From positions 43,229,400 through 43,293,399 of the forward strand of contig NC_134116.1 in NCBI RefSeq assembly GCF_040939455.1: a DNA stretch of 64,000 nt, in the 5' to 3' direction. The stretch's first letter is position 1. Every line of letters starts with the position of its first letter. This DNA is from Microcebus murinus (lineage: Eukaryota > Chordata > Mammalia > Primates > Cheirogaleidae). This document shows positions 10,401 to 23,982 of this stretch, piece by piece. The notes below the pieces were generated by a model. The model made no database searches and was not told where the DNA came from. It was given only the letters and a program-made list of their open reading frames with translations. The position numbers and the translations under genes are program-made.

Positions 10401-11724
10401 TAATGAGAGGCATTCGGGTGTTTATAGAAAGAGGGAAAATTGGAAGATGCAAAAACTAAAATTATACAGGTTATTGAAGTATAACTAACCAGGAAAAGCT
10501 GAAAGTAAGTAAAGTATGGACACGTGTCTAGCAGGACAGTATACTGTCTTAATGTTGTAACAACATGAAACTGAGGTCTGAAAAAATGGCAAAGAAAATG
10601 AGGGAACAGGCAATAACAAACATTTGAAAATTTAATTTATGTACTAGTACTTTAATAAAAAATGTGAATTGTTTATTCTTTGCTAGATCTTATGCTAAAT
10701 TCTGGTGCTACAAAGACTATATTAAGAAAGACACGCTTTCTTCACTGAGATCACCCTTCCCATAGGTTGACAGGCAAGTGGCTCTTATTTGGTAGATTGG
10801 TGAGTTTAAGTAGGGTCCCAGTCACAGGGCAACATAAGAAAGAAAAACTCTAGCACTCTAGCAATGAGAAAATTTAAAACAACTTTTGTAGGGGCCTGGG
10901 TATAAGGTGGGTTACCAGCTCTGGAACTCATTAAGTGGTGCCAAGTTATAAGTCATGGTCAATAACTGAGATACATCAGAATGACTAGAATTCAGGAGCA
11001 CAGAGTGCATTCAGTCACTAAAATTGGACTGCTAGTTTCAATACTGGCTAGTAGCAAGAGTGATACTACAAAGAGCAACAGAATATGAGCCATTAACTAG
11101 GTAAATGCCTTCTAATTCACCTCTGGATTATTTGTAGGAAAAAATACACTGCAGGGAGTTATCAAGGGCTCCCAAAATGAAGCAAAGGATGAATTCAGGA
11201 AGAAGTACAAGCCTATTTTATTTCCCCTCAGGCTGTGACATCCCCTGTGTTAGAAACAATGTTTTATTTATCTTTGCATCAGGATTTAGAACAACTGAAA
11301 GTACATGTTAAATGCACAACAAATACTTAACTATTGGAATTATTAAAGAGATATAGACCCTCAGTGATTGTGTTTTGTTGAATTTCACTATAGAGATATG
11401 GTGTTGGACTTCCAACATTACAACAGAGGCTATAGAATGTCCCAAAGAAAGAAATAGAAAAAGAAAACAAAATACCTAAATCATATATTCATTTTTCTTG
11501 ACCTTATGTATGTTAAATCTTAATTTTTGATTATATAATTGCAAGTTGACAAAGTTGCCAGGTTATAGGAGGAAAACAAATGTAAAGGAGAACAAAACAT
11601 AAATCCAAAAATAATATACAAATGAATTTAATATGTAATACTTTGTTCATATGAGTCATTTTGAAATCTATGTTCTAAATGTAAGAAAGGAAGAATGATA
11701 TTTATGTAATTAAAAGAAGGTACA
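10401..11724. other. Non-coding sequence, nothing recognised
   Basis: No long frame, no clear repeat and no RNA gene identified. Confidence 0.35.
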
Positions 11725-12053
11725 GGCCAGGCACAGTGGCTCACTCCTGTAATCTTAGCACTCTGGGATGCCAAGACAGGAAGATTCCCTGAGGTCAGGA
11801 GTTTGAGACCTGCCTGAGCAAGAACAAGACCCCATCTATACTGAATATAGAAAAATTAGCTGGGGCATGTAGTGGCATGGGCCTGTAGCCTGTAGTCCTA
11901 GCTATTCAGGAGGCTGAGGCAGAAGAATCGCTTGAACTCAGGAGTTTGAGGTTGCAGTGAGCTATGATGATGCCACTGTACTCTACCTGAGGTGACAAAG
12001 CAACAGTTTGTCACTCTGTCTCCAAAACAAAAACAAACACACACACACAAAAA
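11725..12053 (+). mobile_element. Alu SINE, strepsirrhine type
   Basis: Full dimeric Alu from 'ggccaggcacagtggctcac' to an A-rich tail that has grown into a short (CA)n run. The left arm reads 'gagcaagaacaagacccca' and the right arm 'gaggttgcagtgagctatga' with 'atgccactgtactcta', the wording of lemur/galago Alus rather than of human AluS/Y. A clean target duplication was not found. Confidence 0.88.
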
Positions 12054-13069
12054 ATGAGGAAACACATGTAATCATATAATAGGCTATGATTGGTGAATGG
12101 TAAATACATTTTAATGTATTATGATTATGACAATGCACTGAAATTTGACCGCTAAAATTATATTCTACAAAATTTGGAATTTAAAGAGATATACCATTAT
12201 AAAGAATTCTTAATCTCAAGTAGGTGAATTTCCATAGTTCAGATTTTAAACACTAATGTTCATCAACTGTATTTAAAAACAGTCACTCTATTTCAGAGCT
12301 AAATTTGCACTTTTATTCACTATTATGTAGGAGTAGATTTTCTCTGGACTTGTGTGCCCCTACATTATCACTCTTCATCTGACCTTTCTTTGTATGACTT
12401 TTGAATTGTATCTTTTCTATCATGTAGTAGATTATATACTCTACTCCTTTTGTGAGAGACTTCAAGCTTTAATCGTACAATAAAACATATTCAATTTAAT
12501 GTCAGTAATTAACACTTTCATGCCAGTGGTCATGTGGGCCATATTATAATCTAACTCTAAGTAGCAATGTTAATATATTTAGATTGCTCAGGTAATAACC
12601 TGAATTATCAAATGTGGTAGTGTTCATGGCTAGGCCCAACTACAAAAGGCTTGGTAGGGATGTTCGTATGAGGGCATAACTGATTCACTTAGTTTACTAT
12701 AGAACTAGCTGGGCTAGCACTTTATTTAAAAGACCTTACTTGAGAGGACTCTGTGAGGAGTGAGATAACTACAGGAAAAAGTAGTTCTGTGCTGGTATTC
12801 CATGAAATGCAGGGACACAGGTCATTACGGAATTAACTTTTGATAAAATCACCATCAGGAATAGTGATACACAGGGTGGGTGTGGTGTGGGAGTCCTTAA
12901 TAGATCTATAAAGGCCAATGAAGAGAAAAAGAGTTAGAATATTCATATCTGCAGCACAGAAAACCAAAAACATCATATTTAAACAGAACTATTTCAGGAA
13001 GATATGTTTCCCTCTTTGCTTCTTTGCTTCTTTCCTACCTAGAACAACCATCAGAAGTAGCCTAGTAAT
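12054..13069. other. Non-coding sequence, nothing recognised
   Basis: AT-rich; no convincing gene, RNA or repeat family seen. Confidence 0.35.
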
Positions 13070-13232
13070 TAGAGGAGGAGAAGGAGAAAGAAATTGAGAC
13101 AAAGAAGGCCAGAGGAGAAAGACAGTGGGGGAAGCAAGAGAAAAGGGAAAGGAAAGGGAAGGTAAGGGAGAGGAAGAGAAGCAGAGGAAAAGGAAGGAAA
13201 AAGCCAAGTAGAGAAATAATGGGGAAGATAAA
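13070..13232 (+). repeat. Polypurine (GGA/GAAA) tract
   Basis: About 160 bases almost entirely of A and G on the + strand, with irregular gga, gaaa and ggaaa units. The ORFs called on the opposite strand here (S, F, L, P rich) are artefacts of this composition. Confidence 0.8.
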
Positions 13233-13350
13233 GGCTGTTCCTTTTTGCCACTGCTGCTTTGTGGAATTTTCAGATTAGGTTGAGAGGAATGGAGAATTTT
13301 TACTTGAATGAGACTTCAGAATAAACTGGAAAAGCTATGGGATACTAGAG

Positions 13351-13352
<2 letters not shown>

Positions 13353-13403
<51 letters not shown>

Positions 13404-13409
13404 TGTGTG
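13353..13409 (+). repeat. (GT)n microsatellite
   Basis: An uninterrupted GT run from 13353 to 13400, followed by one interruption and a few more units. Likely polymorphic. Confidence 0.95.
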
Positions 13410-14309
13410 ACAGGTTGGGGAGGAAAAAGTCTTGAAAAGTTTTCTTTAAGTCAGTAGGAAAAAAAGTAAATTTGCTTTTACTTGTACTTTTCTACCCAAG
13501 TTTAGCATATTTCATAAACATTCTATATAACCAAAGAAAACTTTACAGTGCAGACATAAAATAGAAACTTCGTTGTGGAAAAGGTAGTATTTCACTATTT
13601 TGATGACCAGCTATCACAAGATGCTGTGTGATAACACTTCATAGAGGCATAGGAGTATATTTATTTTGGACCTTCTGGACATTTCTCTTTTTAAATATGG
13701 CATGCATATATTAATTTTAAAAACCAATGTTAAGCAGCCACAATTCCAAACAAGATTAACACTATGGTTCATAAGTAGGAAACACATTTTTATAATGTGC
13801 TTATTAAGGGAAAGCCGAGGTTAGCAATGACAGGAATAAAATGGATACAAACAAAAATATACAACTAAAAACACTATTCCTCATTTTGCTCAAATATTAT
13901 TGACTATGTATCCTTGTTGATAATCTCAAGGAATCATGTGGACAAAATATTTTAAGGATGAATTTACCAAGTCCTCAGATGAAAGAAATGTATGGGAGTT
14001 CTGGGTAAGGATCCTTGAATCAGATATCAGGAACAAGGCAAGGGCTATTATAAGCTGCCAAGAGTTCCTTAATAAGGAAAGTAAATATTTAGAAGTAATT
14101 TTTATGGGCTCATTATAAAGACTCGAATATTTTTGAATAAAAATAATTTATCCTATAACAAAGTGATAACTATTTCTAAATGATATGTTATATAAATGAT
14201 TGGATGAATAAATAAATGAAGGAGAATAGACAAATATTCCATACATGAGAATTTCAAATAATAATTTATGTAGATATTTTACCCTGGTAATAAAAGGAAT
14301 ATAAGCTCC
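13410..14309. other. Non-coding sequence, nothing recognised
   Basis: AT-rich. The 60-codon ORF at 13936 has no recognisable similarity and no supporting context. Confidence 0.35.
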
Positions 14310-14935
14310 CTACTCCTTAAGTGTGGGCTATGCAGAGCGACTTCCTCCCAAAATGTACGGTATAGAAAGAAAGGGGACGTACTTTATCATGGAGAAACCT
14401 GGCAAACCTACCTATGCTAGATGTTCAAAGATAACAGCAACAGTGACAGATCCTGCTAATATTGATAGTATCTATCCTTGATATTAGAAGATGGAAATTG
14501 GAACTTGACCTCCCAAGAATCCCTAATCACAGGCTGATCATGAGAAAAACATTATACAGATTCCAATTGAGTTACATTCTATAAAATACCTGTCCAGCAC
14601 TCGTCAAAACTGATAATGTCATCAAGCACAAGGAAAATCTGAGAAACAGTTATAGTCCAGTGGAGCCTGAAGAAACATGGCAACTAAATGTAATATATAA
14701 CCAACATTGGAACCAGCAACAGAAAACAATAAATGGGTAAAAATTAAAGACATCGGAACAAATTATTTACTTAATACTATATCAATATTATTTTATTAAC
14801 TGACAAATATGCCATATTAATGTAAGATATTACTAATAGGGGAACTAAGAGTGGGGTATATCGGAACTCTCTGTACTATCTTCATAATTCTTCTGTAAAC
14901 CTGAATAAATATGTTTTAAAATGTAAAAGTTTATT
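14310..14935 (+). mobile_element. Old L1 (L1ME-type) 3' end
   Basis: Shows the ordered blocks 'catggagaaacctggcaaac', 'aagcacaaggaaaatctgag', 'taggggaactaagagtggggt' and 'ggaactctctgtactatctt', ending in an A-rich 3' terminus. These match the 3' UTR of ancient mammalian L1 subfamilies as I remember them. Confidence 0.65.
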
Positions 14936-14954
14936 AGCCAAACAAAATAGTGTA

Positions 14955-15245
14955 CTTTCTTACAGTCCTGTTTCACTTTGTGTCTAGTATTTTTTCCAAT
15001 TTTTATTTACCATTATATTGTGATAATGTTCATATATTTTCAAATCAGAAAATATTTATAATCTTTATATATTTTCATGCAATGGCTATATCATATGTTA
15101 TCTACTTATTATTTTCTGCTATTGGGCATCTTGATTGCTTCTGTAGGTTTTTATTTTAAATAAATAATCTATGGTGAACATCTTTCTACATGAATTTTTC
15201 TGACTTCTGGTATTTGCGTGCTTTTGGTTTCGACTTCAATTTCTT
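14955..15245 (-). mobile_element. Possible ancient L1 fragment
   Basis: Wording resembles the reverse of an old L1 3' region ('ttgattgcttctgtaggttttt', 'atggtgaacatctttctaca'). Weak and partly low-complexity. Confidence 0.3.
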
Positions 15246-17700
15246 TCTTTTTCTTACTTTTTTTTTTCAGTCAATGGGTCTGAACCAGGTTTATCATTTA
15301 TATAACTAATTTTAAAAATTAAATTCTAGGGTATTGACTTACAATTGTTAAGACTGATACCACTGAAAATTAACATGGCTTAAATAATTTAAAATAGCCT
15401 GAATTATCTTATCCATATGATTCACAAAAATTAAGCTTTCTTAATACAAAAAAATTTAAAAAGAGTATAATTTATTGATAGCCTAGTAAAACAAGCTATT
15501 TATCCTTCTCCTCTACCCTCATTCAGGGTCGGATCCTCTCACAGTGCAGCAATTTCCCATCACATAGCTGTGTTTGACTGGTCATGAATATGATGACACT
15601 GGCTTCTCTTGGATTGTAACTGGAATGCTCACATATAAGGAATAGGTTGAATGTCATTCCTTGCTTATGATAATTGTCTCATTCTATGATCAGGTCATAG
15701 ATGTTTCTGGTGCCTTATTTTGTCCACCAAAAGCAAATATATGACTCACTTATTTATTATCCTTGAAAGTTTGACAATATTTGTTTTATTTTCTTCAAAA
15801 ACACAAAGGGTAAATAGTTACAGGTGCTTTGCATGTAAAATATTTGCATTACATCTCACTTATGGTGAAAATGTTTAATAATATTCTAGGTTAAAGAGAA
15901 TTCACTCTAGATATACATTTTATGACTAAGCTATTCTGACCAATAAAAATTATTTTTCACTCTATATTGCATAGTAGTTATCTAAACGTAAACATATTTC
16001 ACATGAATTTAACTCATTTTCTTACATGTGGTAATCGACAAATAATTTGTGTATGAAATGAACACTCAGAGACAGAAACTTGTTATTTACTTTCCAGTTA
16101 GCAGACCATTAAGAAATAATCTATATAGCTCTAAAATAAAACATCTTATTTGATGAATCAGGGATCTTGAAGATGGGTGTTGCTAACAGTAACATCCCCA
16201 AAGCATAATCTTATAAAGAAATATTATTAGAAAAATTATGCTAAAATTATTTGACAACTATCAATTATCTGCTAAAATATTTTAATAGAGTAAAATAAAT
16301 GTATGTGCCTGTACTACAGCTATGAAGCCTACTTACAAAATTTCAAAAGAAAATTAGTTCACATTTTTTGCTGGATTTTTGAAAAACTTTGTCCTCATTC
16401 TTTCTTTCAGCATTTCTGGTTATATCTTATAAAAATGGTTTCCAGAATATGATGGTCATTTTCTCTTTTATTATGTGTGAGAGAACAGAATAAAATCACT
16501 TTAAACCATTCATTTCCATCAAAGAAAATGAAATGCCTCCAATGAAAAGCATCTTGAGGATATTGTCAGTCAGGTTTGAGAACAAACAATAGGCAAAGTG
16601 AAATCAAAAAGCAATGTAAAATGAACACAGCAATTTATTCAGGTAATTAGAAAGAAAATTATGTTCAACTGAGTACCATAATGGTTTTGAGGTCAGTAAC
16701 TAAATTTGTAATTAAACACCCTTTATTTAGTGCATGAATAATCATGCCTTCTCTCTTCTATCTGTTGAACATCAGAAAAATGTTGAGTAAAGCAAAGTTA
16801 AAGCAAATTATCAAAAAAAAAATTTTTTTTTGGTTTGGAAGTTAAACTTACCCCAAATTCCTTAGAAATTAGCAAACAAATTTATATTTTAAAATGTAAC
16901 ATTACGTATTCACCAAGTACATGGCATTGACCTATTTAAACTATTTGCTGAGGTGAGGAAAGGCATATCTCCATTTTTGTTGCTGTTGTTGTTGCTAATT
17001 AGTGTCATTCTTATGTCTTCTATTTCTTATGTCATTTCTATAATAAAATGGCATAAATCCTTACTTTGTCTTTACTCTATTAGTCTGAAGTCTATAGAAT
17101 TCTATAAAACCTTAAAAAATCTGGAACACAGAATTTAGCAAGATTATATTCTATTCACCACAATAAAGTCTGTACCACTTTCCTATTGATGTTATGACAA
17201 ACTGGCTCATAAATATAGATGACTCATTAGTAAATCCCAGCACACTTGTTCCTAATGTTTTCTAATCTCCTAGCTTCTATATTTGAGAATTATGTTTAAC
17301 CTATACCCTTTATTTTTAGATCATAAAGCCATTTTGTTCATTAAAAGGATATCAGTCTTAGAAGACCAAAGAAAATTGAGGCCACCCTTGATATTAGGAT
17401 AGAGGACTATTTTAGATACCTAGGACACTCTAAAGTAGATTATAGGATTAGTAATAGATCTTTTCTTTTATAATAGGAGAAATGAATGTTAAGAACCTTT
17501 AATCTGAAAGTGGAGTATATCAAAAGCAATACTCTTTACAAGTTGGATGTGTAACTGCAAAAGTTATCTCAGTTTTTCTGTCTTTCAGAAGTTATCTATT
17601 AAATGGTATAAGGTATAGAATTGATAAACCTCATTCTGCTTTCAAAGAGTATGTAGTCTTATGCATAAAATAGATAAGAAAACCAGCAATGAGTCTGAAT
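15246..17700. other. Non-coding sequence, nothing recognised
   Basis: About 2.4 kb of AT-rich sequence without a long frame or recognisable repeat. Confidence 0.35.
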
Positions 17701-17709
17701 TCTTCAATC

Positions 17710-17790
17710 CTGGGATCCCAACACCTGCACAAGGCTCAGTAGTTTGCAAGCATTTGATACATAAGTTGAATTAATTCAATATACGTTCTT
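17710..17790 (+). mobile_element. Possible L2 3' terminus
   Basis: 'gggatcccaacacctgcaca' followed by an '..aagcatttgatacataagttgaa' block resembles the extreme L2 3' end. Short and diverged. Confidence 0.3.
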
Positions 17791-17984
17791 TCACTTACTT
17801 ATTCATCTATTATATAATCTTTCTCTTAGGTCATGAAATTAATTCAAATATCAAAAATATAGAATCTCTTCAAGGCACTTAGAATCAATGAATATTCAGA
17901 AATCTGTAATAAAATTTATTTAAAGTTAGTATGGATCATAAACAAAATTCTGCAGAAGAGCAACTATCAGCCTGAGGTGAAGGG

Positions 17985-19500
17985 AAGGTCAAGATATTTT
18001 CTAGGGGAAGGTAATGTTTTCTACTCTCTAGGGGAAGGTAATTCCTGACCTGAGGGACTGGCAGGGAATGTGACTTTAGGTACAGAGATCAGGAAAGAAG
18101 GTGGGAAAATAAGAAGGCAGGATGTGTGAAGTTCAGAGCATGCATTACTTGAGTGACTAGAGTATCAAAGTGTAAAGTACTCAAGAGAAAATAACAGGAA
18201 GATAAGGAAAAAAGAAGAATCCAGTCTCTTCCATGATACTCTTAGGAGCTAATGAACTTGAGCTTGATATCAAATGGTTTCTATAGTCAATGGAGGAAAA
18301 TAATGGTGGTAATTGTCAGTTGTATTTATGTTTCACAAATATCATTCATGTATTAGAGGAAGAGGAGACTGAATGCAGAGAGACTATGCAAAACATTGTC
18401 CATAGTATAATACAAAATAAGTTATTAGCAGTAAGGATACCAAGAAATATATGGCTCTGTTAAATATTAAGGGGTAGAATAAATAAGATTCGGTTTCAGA
18501 ATGACGTGGATGATAAAAATCATGAAGACGTTGATGTCAATAAAGTTCATGGTATTCAGAGTTAAGAGAATGGTGCTGCTGTTCATTTAGAAGTGATGTA
18601 CATTTGGATGGGAAGATTTGTAGAGATTTAATAGCAAGCTCCATTTTTAGCATATCGTGTTGAGCAACATCTCTGTGACATGTAGGTTGTTTATATGCTG
18701 AAAACAATTTGATATTGTAATTTGAAACTCACCAACCAAGGATATAGCTTGAGGCATTTCTGGCATAGACTACTAGTTCAAGTCACAAGATGGGATGAGA
18801 TTTCTTTGAAGAATATTCAGTGGTAAATACTTATGACATGGGCAAAACCCAGAGGAACACATGAGAAGAATCAACAAACACAGAAAGGAGTAACAGCAGA
18901 GTGATTTTTCAAAGAGATCACAGAAGATATCTACAAAAGGAAGAACTTGAGCTAAAAGTACCAACAGCTGTAGTGACATATTCACTGTGATGGGCAAAAC
19001 AATAACACAATGAGGTTACTGGTGAACCTCATTCCTAAAGTAGTTTCAATGTAGTAGTGGAGATGAATACTAAACCAAACTGATAGAGGGAATGAGAAGT
19101 AAGCAAGAATAAGAAGTAAGCAAGTGGAGATTGGGAGTTTATGCAAAATTCTCAACAAACTCATTTGAATGGAAATAGAGAGGAGTGTAACTAATTGGCA
19201 TCTTGGGTCAAATATTAATTTTTATGGTCGGAGAAAATTTAAAGTGTTTATATGTAGGCAGGAACCAAAAGAAGAGGGAACGATCAATATGATTACATGG
19301 TGAATAACTGAATTAACATAGGTAAAGGGAGGTCCCCGAGAAGAACAAGATTATGAGATACAGAGCAGGGGTGATGGGATTAATCTTAGACAAGAGGAAG
19401 AACATGTGTTTCATGGAAATTACCTAGAAGGTTGAGCGCTTTGCTTCCCAAATGACTCTTTCCTGTTTCTCTGGGATTTTTTGGCTTAGGCACGGATATC
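17985..19500 (-). mobile_element. Long, diverged L2 LINE fragment
   Basis: Read in reverse, the segment follows L2 in order. On the + strand there are purine-rich blocks such as 'acaagatgggatgagatttc', 'acccagaggaacac', 'gaggttactggtgaacctc', 'gatagagggaatgagaagta' and 'ggtccccgagaag'. The length suggests several hundred bases of the L2 coding region and 3' part, all decayed. Confidence 0.5.
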
Positions 19501-21739
19501 TGTAGGATTGAGGAGAAAAACCAGATGTATAGGAGGCTATAGGAATGTGATAAAGCTTAAAAATTAAGTAAAGGTCAAACTGCCATATGTTTAGTTACAC
19601 TTGCATGTAAAATTGTTTTTAAAAAGTTTCTATTAGGAAAAAACATACACATATGTTTTATTCATGATCCATAAAATAACTCTGTTTCAATATAATTTAT
19701 TGCTGGACCTGTCATGTGTGCCTGTTGGCTCTCAGTTTGCTTCCTGTGCTCCTTTGAGCTTGTCTCTGTATTATATTTGAGGAGGAAACCTCAAAAGCAC
19801 ATTCTCTATCTCCATTTGCACCTAGAGAATTCCAGTGGCAGCATGGAACTAAAACAGGAATTGAATCCAATAGAAAGCAATCTCCATGCAGCCCCCAGGA
19901 GTTCAGGCTTCTCTTTGCAACTCCTGGCAGCAGCAATGCTATGGTTTCAGGCAGAAACTGCAGCTGCAAGAGTCACATCCCTTTCTAGCCCAGGGCTAAA
20001 ACAGCCTCCTAATTGCTGATAAATCCTTTTCCCTTTTGCTTCTCCAGCCCATCTAACAACTTTGCAACTGATTTCCTGCATTACATTCTTCTCTATTTGG
20101 AAACTCAAGAGTGATTTCTGCATTCTCGACTTGACACTGAATGATACTATCGGCAAGAAACAAGTTGGAATTGCATAAAACTTATTATCTGAATCCAGGG
20201 TAAAACTGAAGATAATTCATCTATTTTTGCTTAGTAATTGAGCAATACCAAAAATTGACTTCTGAATTCCAAGTTCTAAGTCAGTTTAACTGAACCAAAT
20301 ACAAATATCCAGCAACCATCTCACCTCATGAATTGAGCCATCAGAATTCATCCTTTTTGAAAAAAAAAGTAAAATTTAATGAATCTCTTTAAATAATATG
20401 CCATCCAAATAATACACCATCCTGAGCTTTTGTAAGGCTTTCCATGATATGGCTTCTTTCAACCGAGGAGTTCTGAGACAGACAAAGGAAGTATATGCAG
20501 AAATTTTTTATAGTTGCAGATTTCCCCAAAGTGAAATGATGGGTTTTGTTGTTGTTGTTCTTGTTGTAATAATCTGTCGTTAGAATTCACTTACCATCAC
20601 TTCCTTCTTATGTTTTTTGGTCACATGGAAAACTCAGGTACAATTTGGGAGGAGTTACAAAGGAGTAAGTACCAGGAGGCAGGGATCATTGTGAGCTATC
20701 CCAGAGGTTGGCTACCAAGGTTCCTGCTGCTTAGCATTGTCCCAGTGAGGAAAGGATGATTTGTTGGAATAGGGATTGGTTAAATATATACTTTGGGGAA
20801 CAAATAAGCATTTTCAATGTAAATGACCTACCACTATCCCACTATTTCATCTTTAGTATCATCTTTGCTTATGAGAAACAGTATTATGTATGCACCAAAA
20901 ATTGTACTCTAAAGCAAAAAACAAAAAAAAAGAAGAAACTTTTAAAATGAAAGAGAAATATTTCAAACATTTTAACAAGAAAAATCATAAACTGAATATT
21001 TTTTTGATGAAAATGCCTAGCAATGTGTAAGTTCCAAATTTTATTTCTATGGCTCTGATGTTGTATATTGAGAAGCTCATTTTATTCAATAAAATCCAAA
21101 ATATACTGCCAAATAAAATCTAATATATTTTATAAACTTTTTAATTCAGTATATAAAATCAATCAACACAAAAGATTCATTACGTCCTAATATGAGAGGA
21201 TTTTTCTGTTTGCTTTGGGTTTCTTGCAACAAATTCAAATGACGTTTGAAATAAAGATGTCATGTCTTATTAATCCCTTCATAAGAAAAACAGGCATTGT
21301 TCACTTCTCCAGGAGTTATGAAAAGCTTTTGTATTTATTTTTTCCCCCGTGCCATTTTTTTTTCTATACTGCAAACCAAAAGTTTAACTCATTTACTTTC
21401 AACCATTTAAAAACCTACATGTCTCTAAGACCATAAGTTCATAAGCAGTCCCACTTTACCTTCAAAACAAAAGTTTTTGTTATTCAGTTTTGTGAATTCC
21501 ATTCTGAATACATTTTACACAAAGAAGATATTTAAAAAGAAAGTTATATTTTAAAGTTTCTGAAGGTTTTTTCCCTTTTATGGTTTATTTGAAAGTTAAT
21601 TCCAGTATCATCGGATACTAATACTTACAGAAAAGAATGGAAACTTCCTTATAATCAAAAGAGTGGCTAAATTGTTAGGTATTTTATGTGTTCTTGGAAA
21701 AAAATTATATTCTTTATTTTTGGAGATGATGAGTCAATA
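19501..21739. other. Non-coding sequence with a GC-richer patch
   Basis: No gene recognised. A patch at about 19710-20160 is richer in G+C and codon-like on both strands (overlapping ORFs of 101, 85 and 69 codons) but shows no recognised protein or repeat. Confidence 0.35.
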
Positions 21740-22570
21740 TAGAGTTATGAGATCAATCTTGGGATTTTGCTATTCCAATCTTCTCTATACTTTTGATATT
21801 TGTGTTTAGGTGAACTATCAGTTTCTGAGAGAGTTGTGTGTAAATCACATATTTATTACTGTAGTTTTTATTTATTTCTGGTAATTCTATTAGTTTTGCT
21901 TTGGATGGTGAGAGATTATTTAGCATGAAAGTATTTACAGTTCAATTTACGTGGGTATGTCATATCTCCTTATTTATTGGAAGATATTTTCTACATTTTA
22001 TTTTTATACTTTCTGATAGTTGTGTTTTATACTAGTTTCTTTAAAAACCTACAACTTTCTAGTTTGAATCCATTCTGATCATAACTGAATTTTAGAAGGT
22101 AAGTTTAAATCATTTTTGTTTGTTTTGTTTACTGATATATTTAGATTTACTGATTCCATTTTAATCTGTGCTTTTCATATGAATTAATTTTTGGTTATTC
22201 TATTTTATTTCATTTTTCTATCTTACCATTTTTCCTCTTCTAATATAGAAAATATAGATCACATGGCTCCCCGTTTTTTTTGTAGTTATCTCTACTTATT
22301 TAATTATACATATATAATTATCAATTTCTCCAACAAAAGTGGAGTTTGCTGGGTTTTTTTTCTCCCAAACTATTTTACATGGTCTCATCCATACCTCAAA
22401 TAATCTTTTCATCAAAAATTTAAAATAGTCTATTTATTATATTAATATCTATTAAAGTATTGTTTATTATATTTCACATCATTTTCTAGGACTAATTTTT
22501 AATTTCTTTGAAGTACATGGTTTTACAGGTCTTTGGGCGAGGGTCTGAACTTATGTCCAGTATTTTTTCA
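21740..22570 (-). mobile_element. Old L1 ORF2-region fragment
   Basis: Read on the + strand it has the T-rich wording typical of reversed old L1 ORF2: 'ctattagttttgctttgg', 'ctccttatttattggaagat' and 'gaagtacatggttttacagg' followed by 'gagggtctgaac'. The order is consistent with a single decayed copy. Confidence 0.5.
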
Positions 22571-22596
22571 CTTTTGAATGAAAGTGAAGTGTTCAT

Positions 22597-22760
22597 TCAT
22601 TCATAACAAATATTTATTGTTTCCATATTATTTCAGGCATTCTTTTAATCACTGGGGATAAGACAGTAGATAAACATAAAAAGCCTGGGCCTTGATGGAA
22701 CTTTGTGGAAATTGATGATAACGAAAAAGAAAAAAAGAGTAAAAAACAATATCAGGTAGG
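22597..22760 (-). mobile_element. L2 LINE 3' end
   Basis: 'ttcattcattcataacaaat' followed by 'atttattg', 'aggcattcttttaatcactg' and 'gggataagacagtagataaac' is the reverse complement of the L2 3' terminus. Confidence 0.6.
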
Positions 22761-23339
22761 TATGGAATCTTTAATAAAATGGGTCTAACAGGGTATTTTA
22801 TTTTAGATATTGTGTCAAGAAAAGCTTTTCTGCAAAAATTTAGTTAGGAGAGAACTAACTCAAAAGTGAGAGAAGAAATCAGGCAATGGGATTGCAGAAG
22901 GTATCAGGCAATGGGAATATGTGTGCTAATACCAGTTTTTCTCTATGTTGAGTAGGAAGACAGACTACTAGGACTATAGTGGTGATCAAATTATAATAAT
23001 TTTGTTAGACTATTTTGTGAAACATAAAGCATTATACAAATGAAAACCATACCTAAATAATATGGATGAGTCAGATATCTTTTATTTCCCTTTTTGAATA
23101 AGAATTCTTTTATTTTCATTATTCGAGGAAAAGTAAAAGAGACAGCAGTATGATAATGTTGGTGAAGACTGGGTATATGAAATGAGCTCAGTGTAAAAGT
23201 GTCTGCTATATTATACAGCAATGATGTCTGCATGTGTACACATGTGTGCATATATTTTTGTTTATGCAACTTGAACAAACATGGAATTAAAGAATTTTAG
23301 ATAATTAAGACATTATTCAAATCCAATCAAATATATTTA
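22761..23339. other. Non-coding sequence, nothing recognised
   Basis: No convincing gene or repeat identified. Confidence 0.3.
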
Positions 23340-23690
23340 TAAATTCTTACCCCACTCTCTTATACAACATACAGTACTTTATATACACTATTGTACATTT
23401 ACCTCTTTTTTTTACTTAATACATTCTGATTATCTTTCTATAATAGTTGGCAGATTGCTTCCTCTACCTTTATTCCAGGAACATAGCATTATAGTTTATC
23501 ATATTGTATTTATCTAAGGCTCTACTAATGAACACTTTATGTATTTCCAGTGCTTTCCTCTGATCACAATTCTGGTATGCAAAAAACAAACAAATGTCAT
23601 TTTGTAAGTTGAAGTACTATATACTAAGAAAAATTCCCAGAAGTTAAGTTGCACAGTGAATAGGTAGATGAATTAGGAATTTTATATATA
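23340..23690 (-). mobile_element. Possible ancient L1 fragment
   Basis: Resembles reversed old L1 3' sequence: 'ctaatgaacactttatgtat', then 'tgtcattttgtaagttgaag' and 'aattcccagaagttaagttg'. Weak match by eye. Confidence 0.35.
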
Positions 23691-23982
23691 TTTCCAGTCT
23701 AGATTCTGTAATGTATCAAACATCAGAGATGAGAGATGATTTAAATGCAGGCGATCTATAGACCTCACTTTGAGGGTATATTCATTATCAAGATTTTTCA
23801 AAAGATCCCCAGTATGTCAGTACTTGACTCATTCAAGTAACATGGAATGCACAAACTCCTGAGAGTGTCCCACAAAGCAACAAAAGGGGGAAACTGGGCA
23901 ATACACACACATGTTCACATATACCCCCACACTACTTAATTGTATAACATAATTGCTCCATCATTTGAATTTCTAGAATTGT

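Noticed and set aside
12989..13251. Two overlapping S/F/L/P-rich - strand ORFs
   Set aside because: Produced by the polypurine tract on the + strand.
19712..20019. Overlapping 101- and 85-codon ORFs considered as a possible small gene
   Set aside because: No start context, splice signals or recognised protein; kept only as a GC-rich patch of interest.
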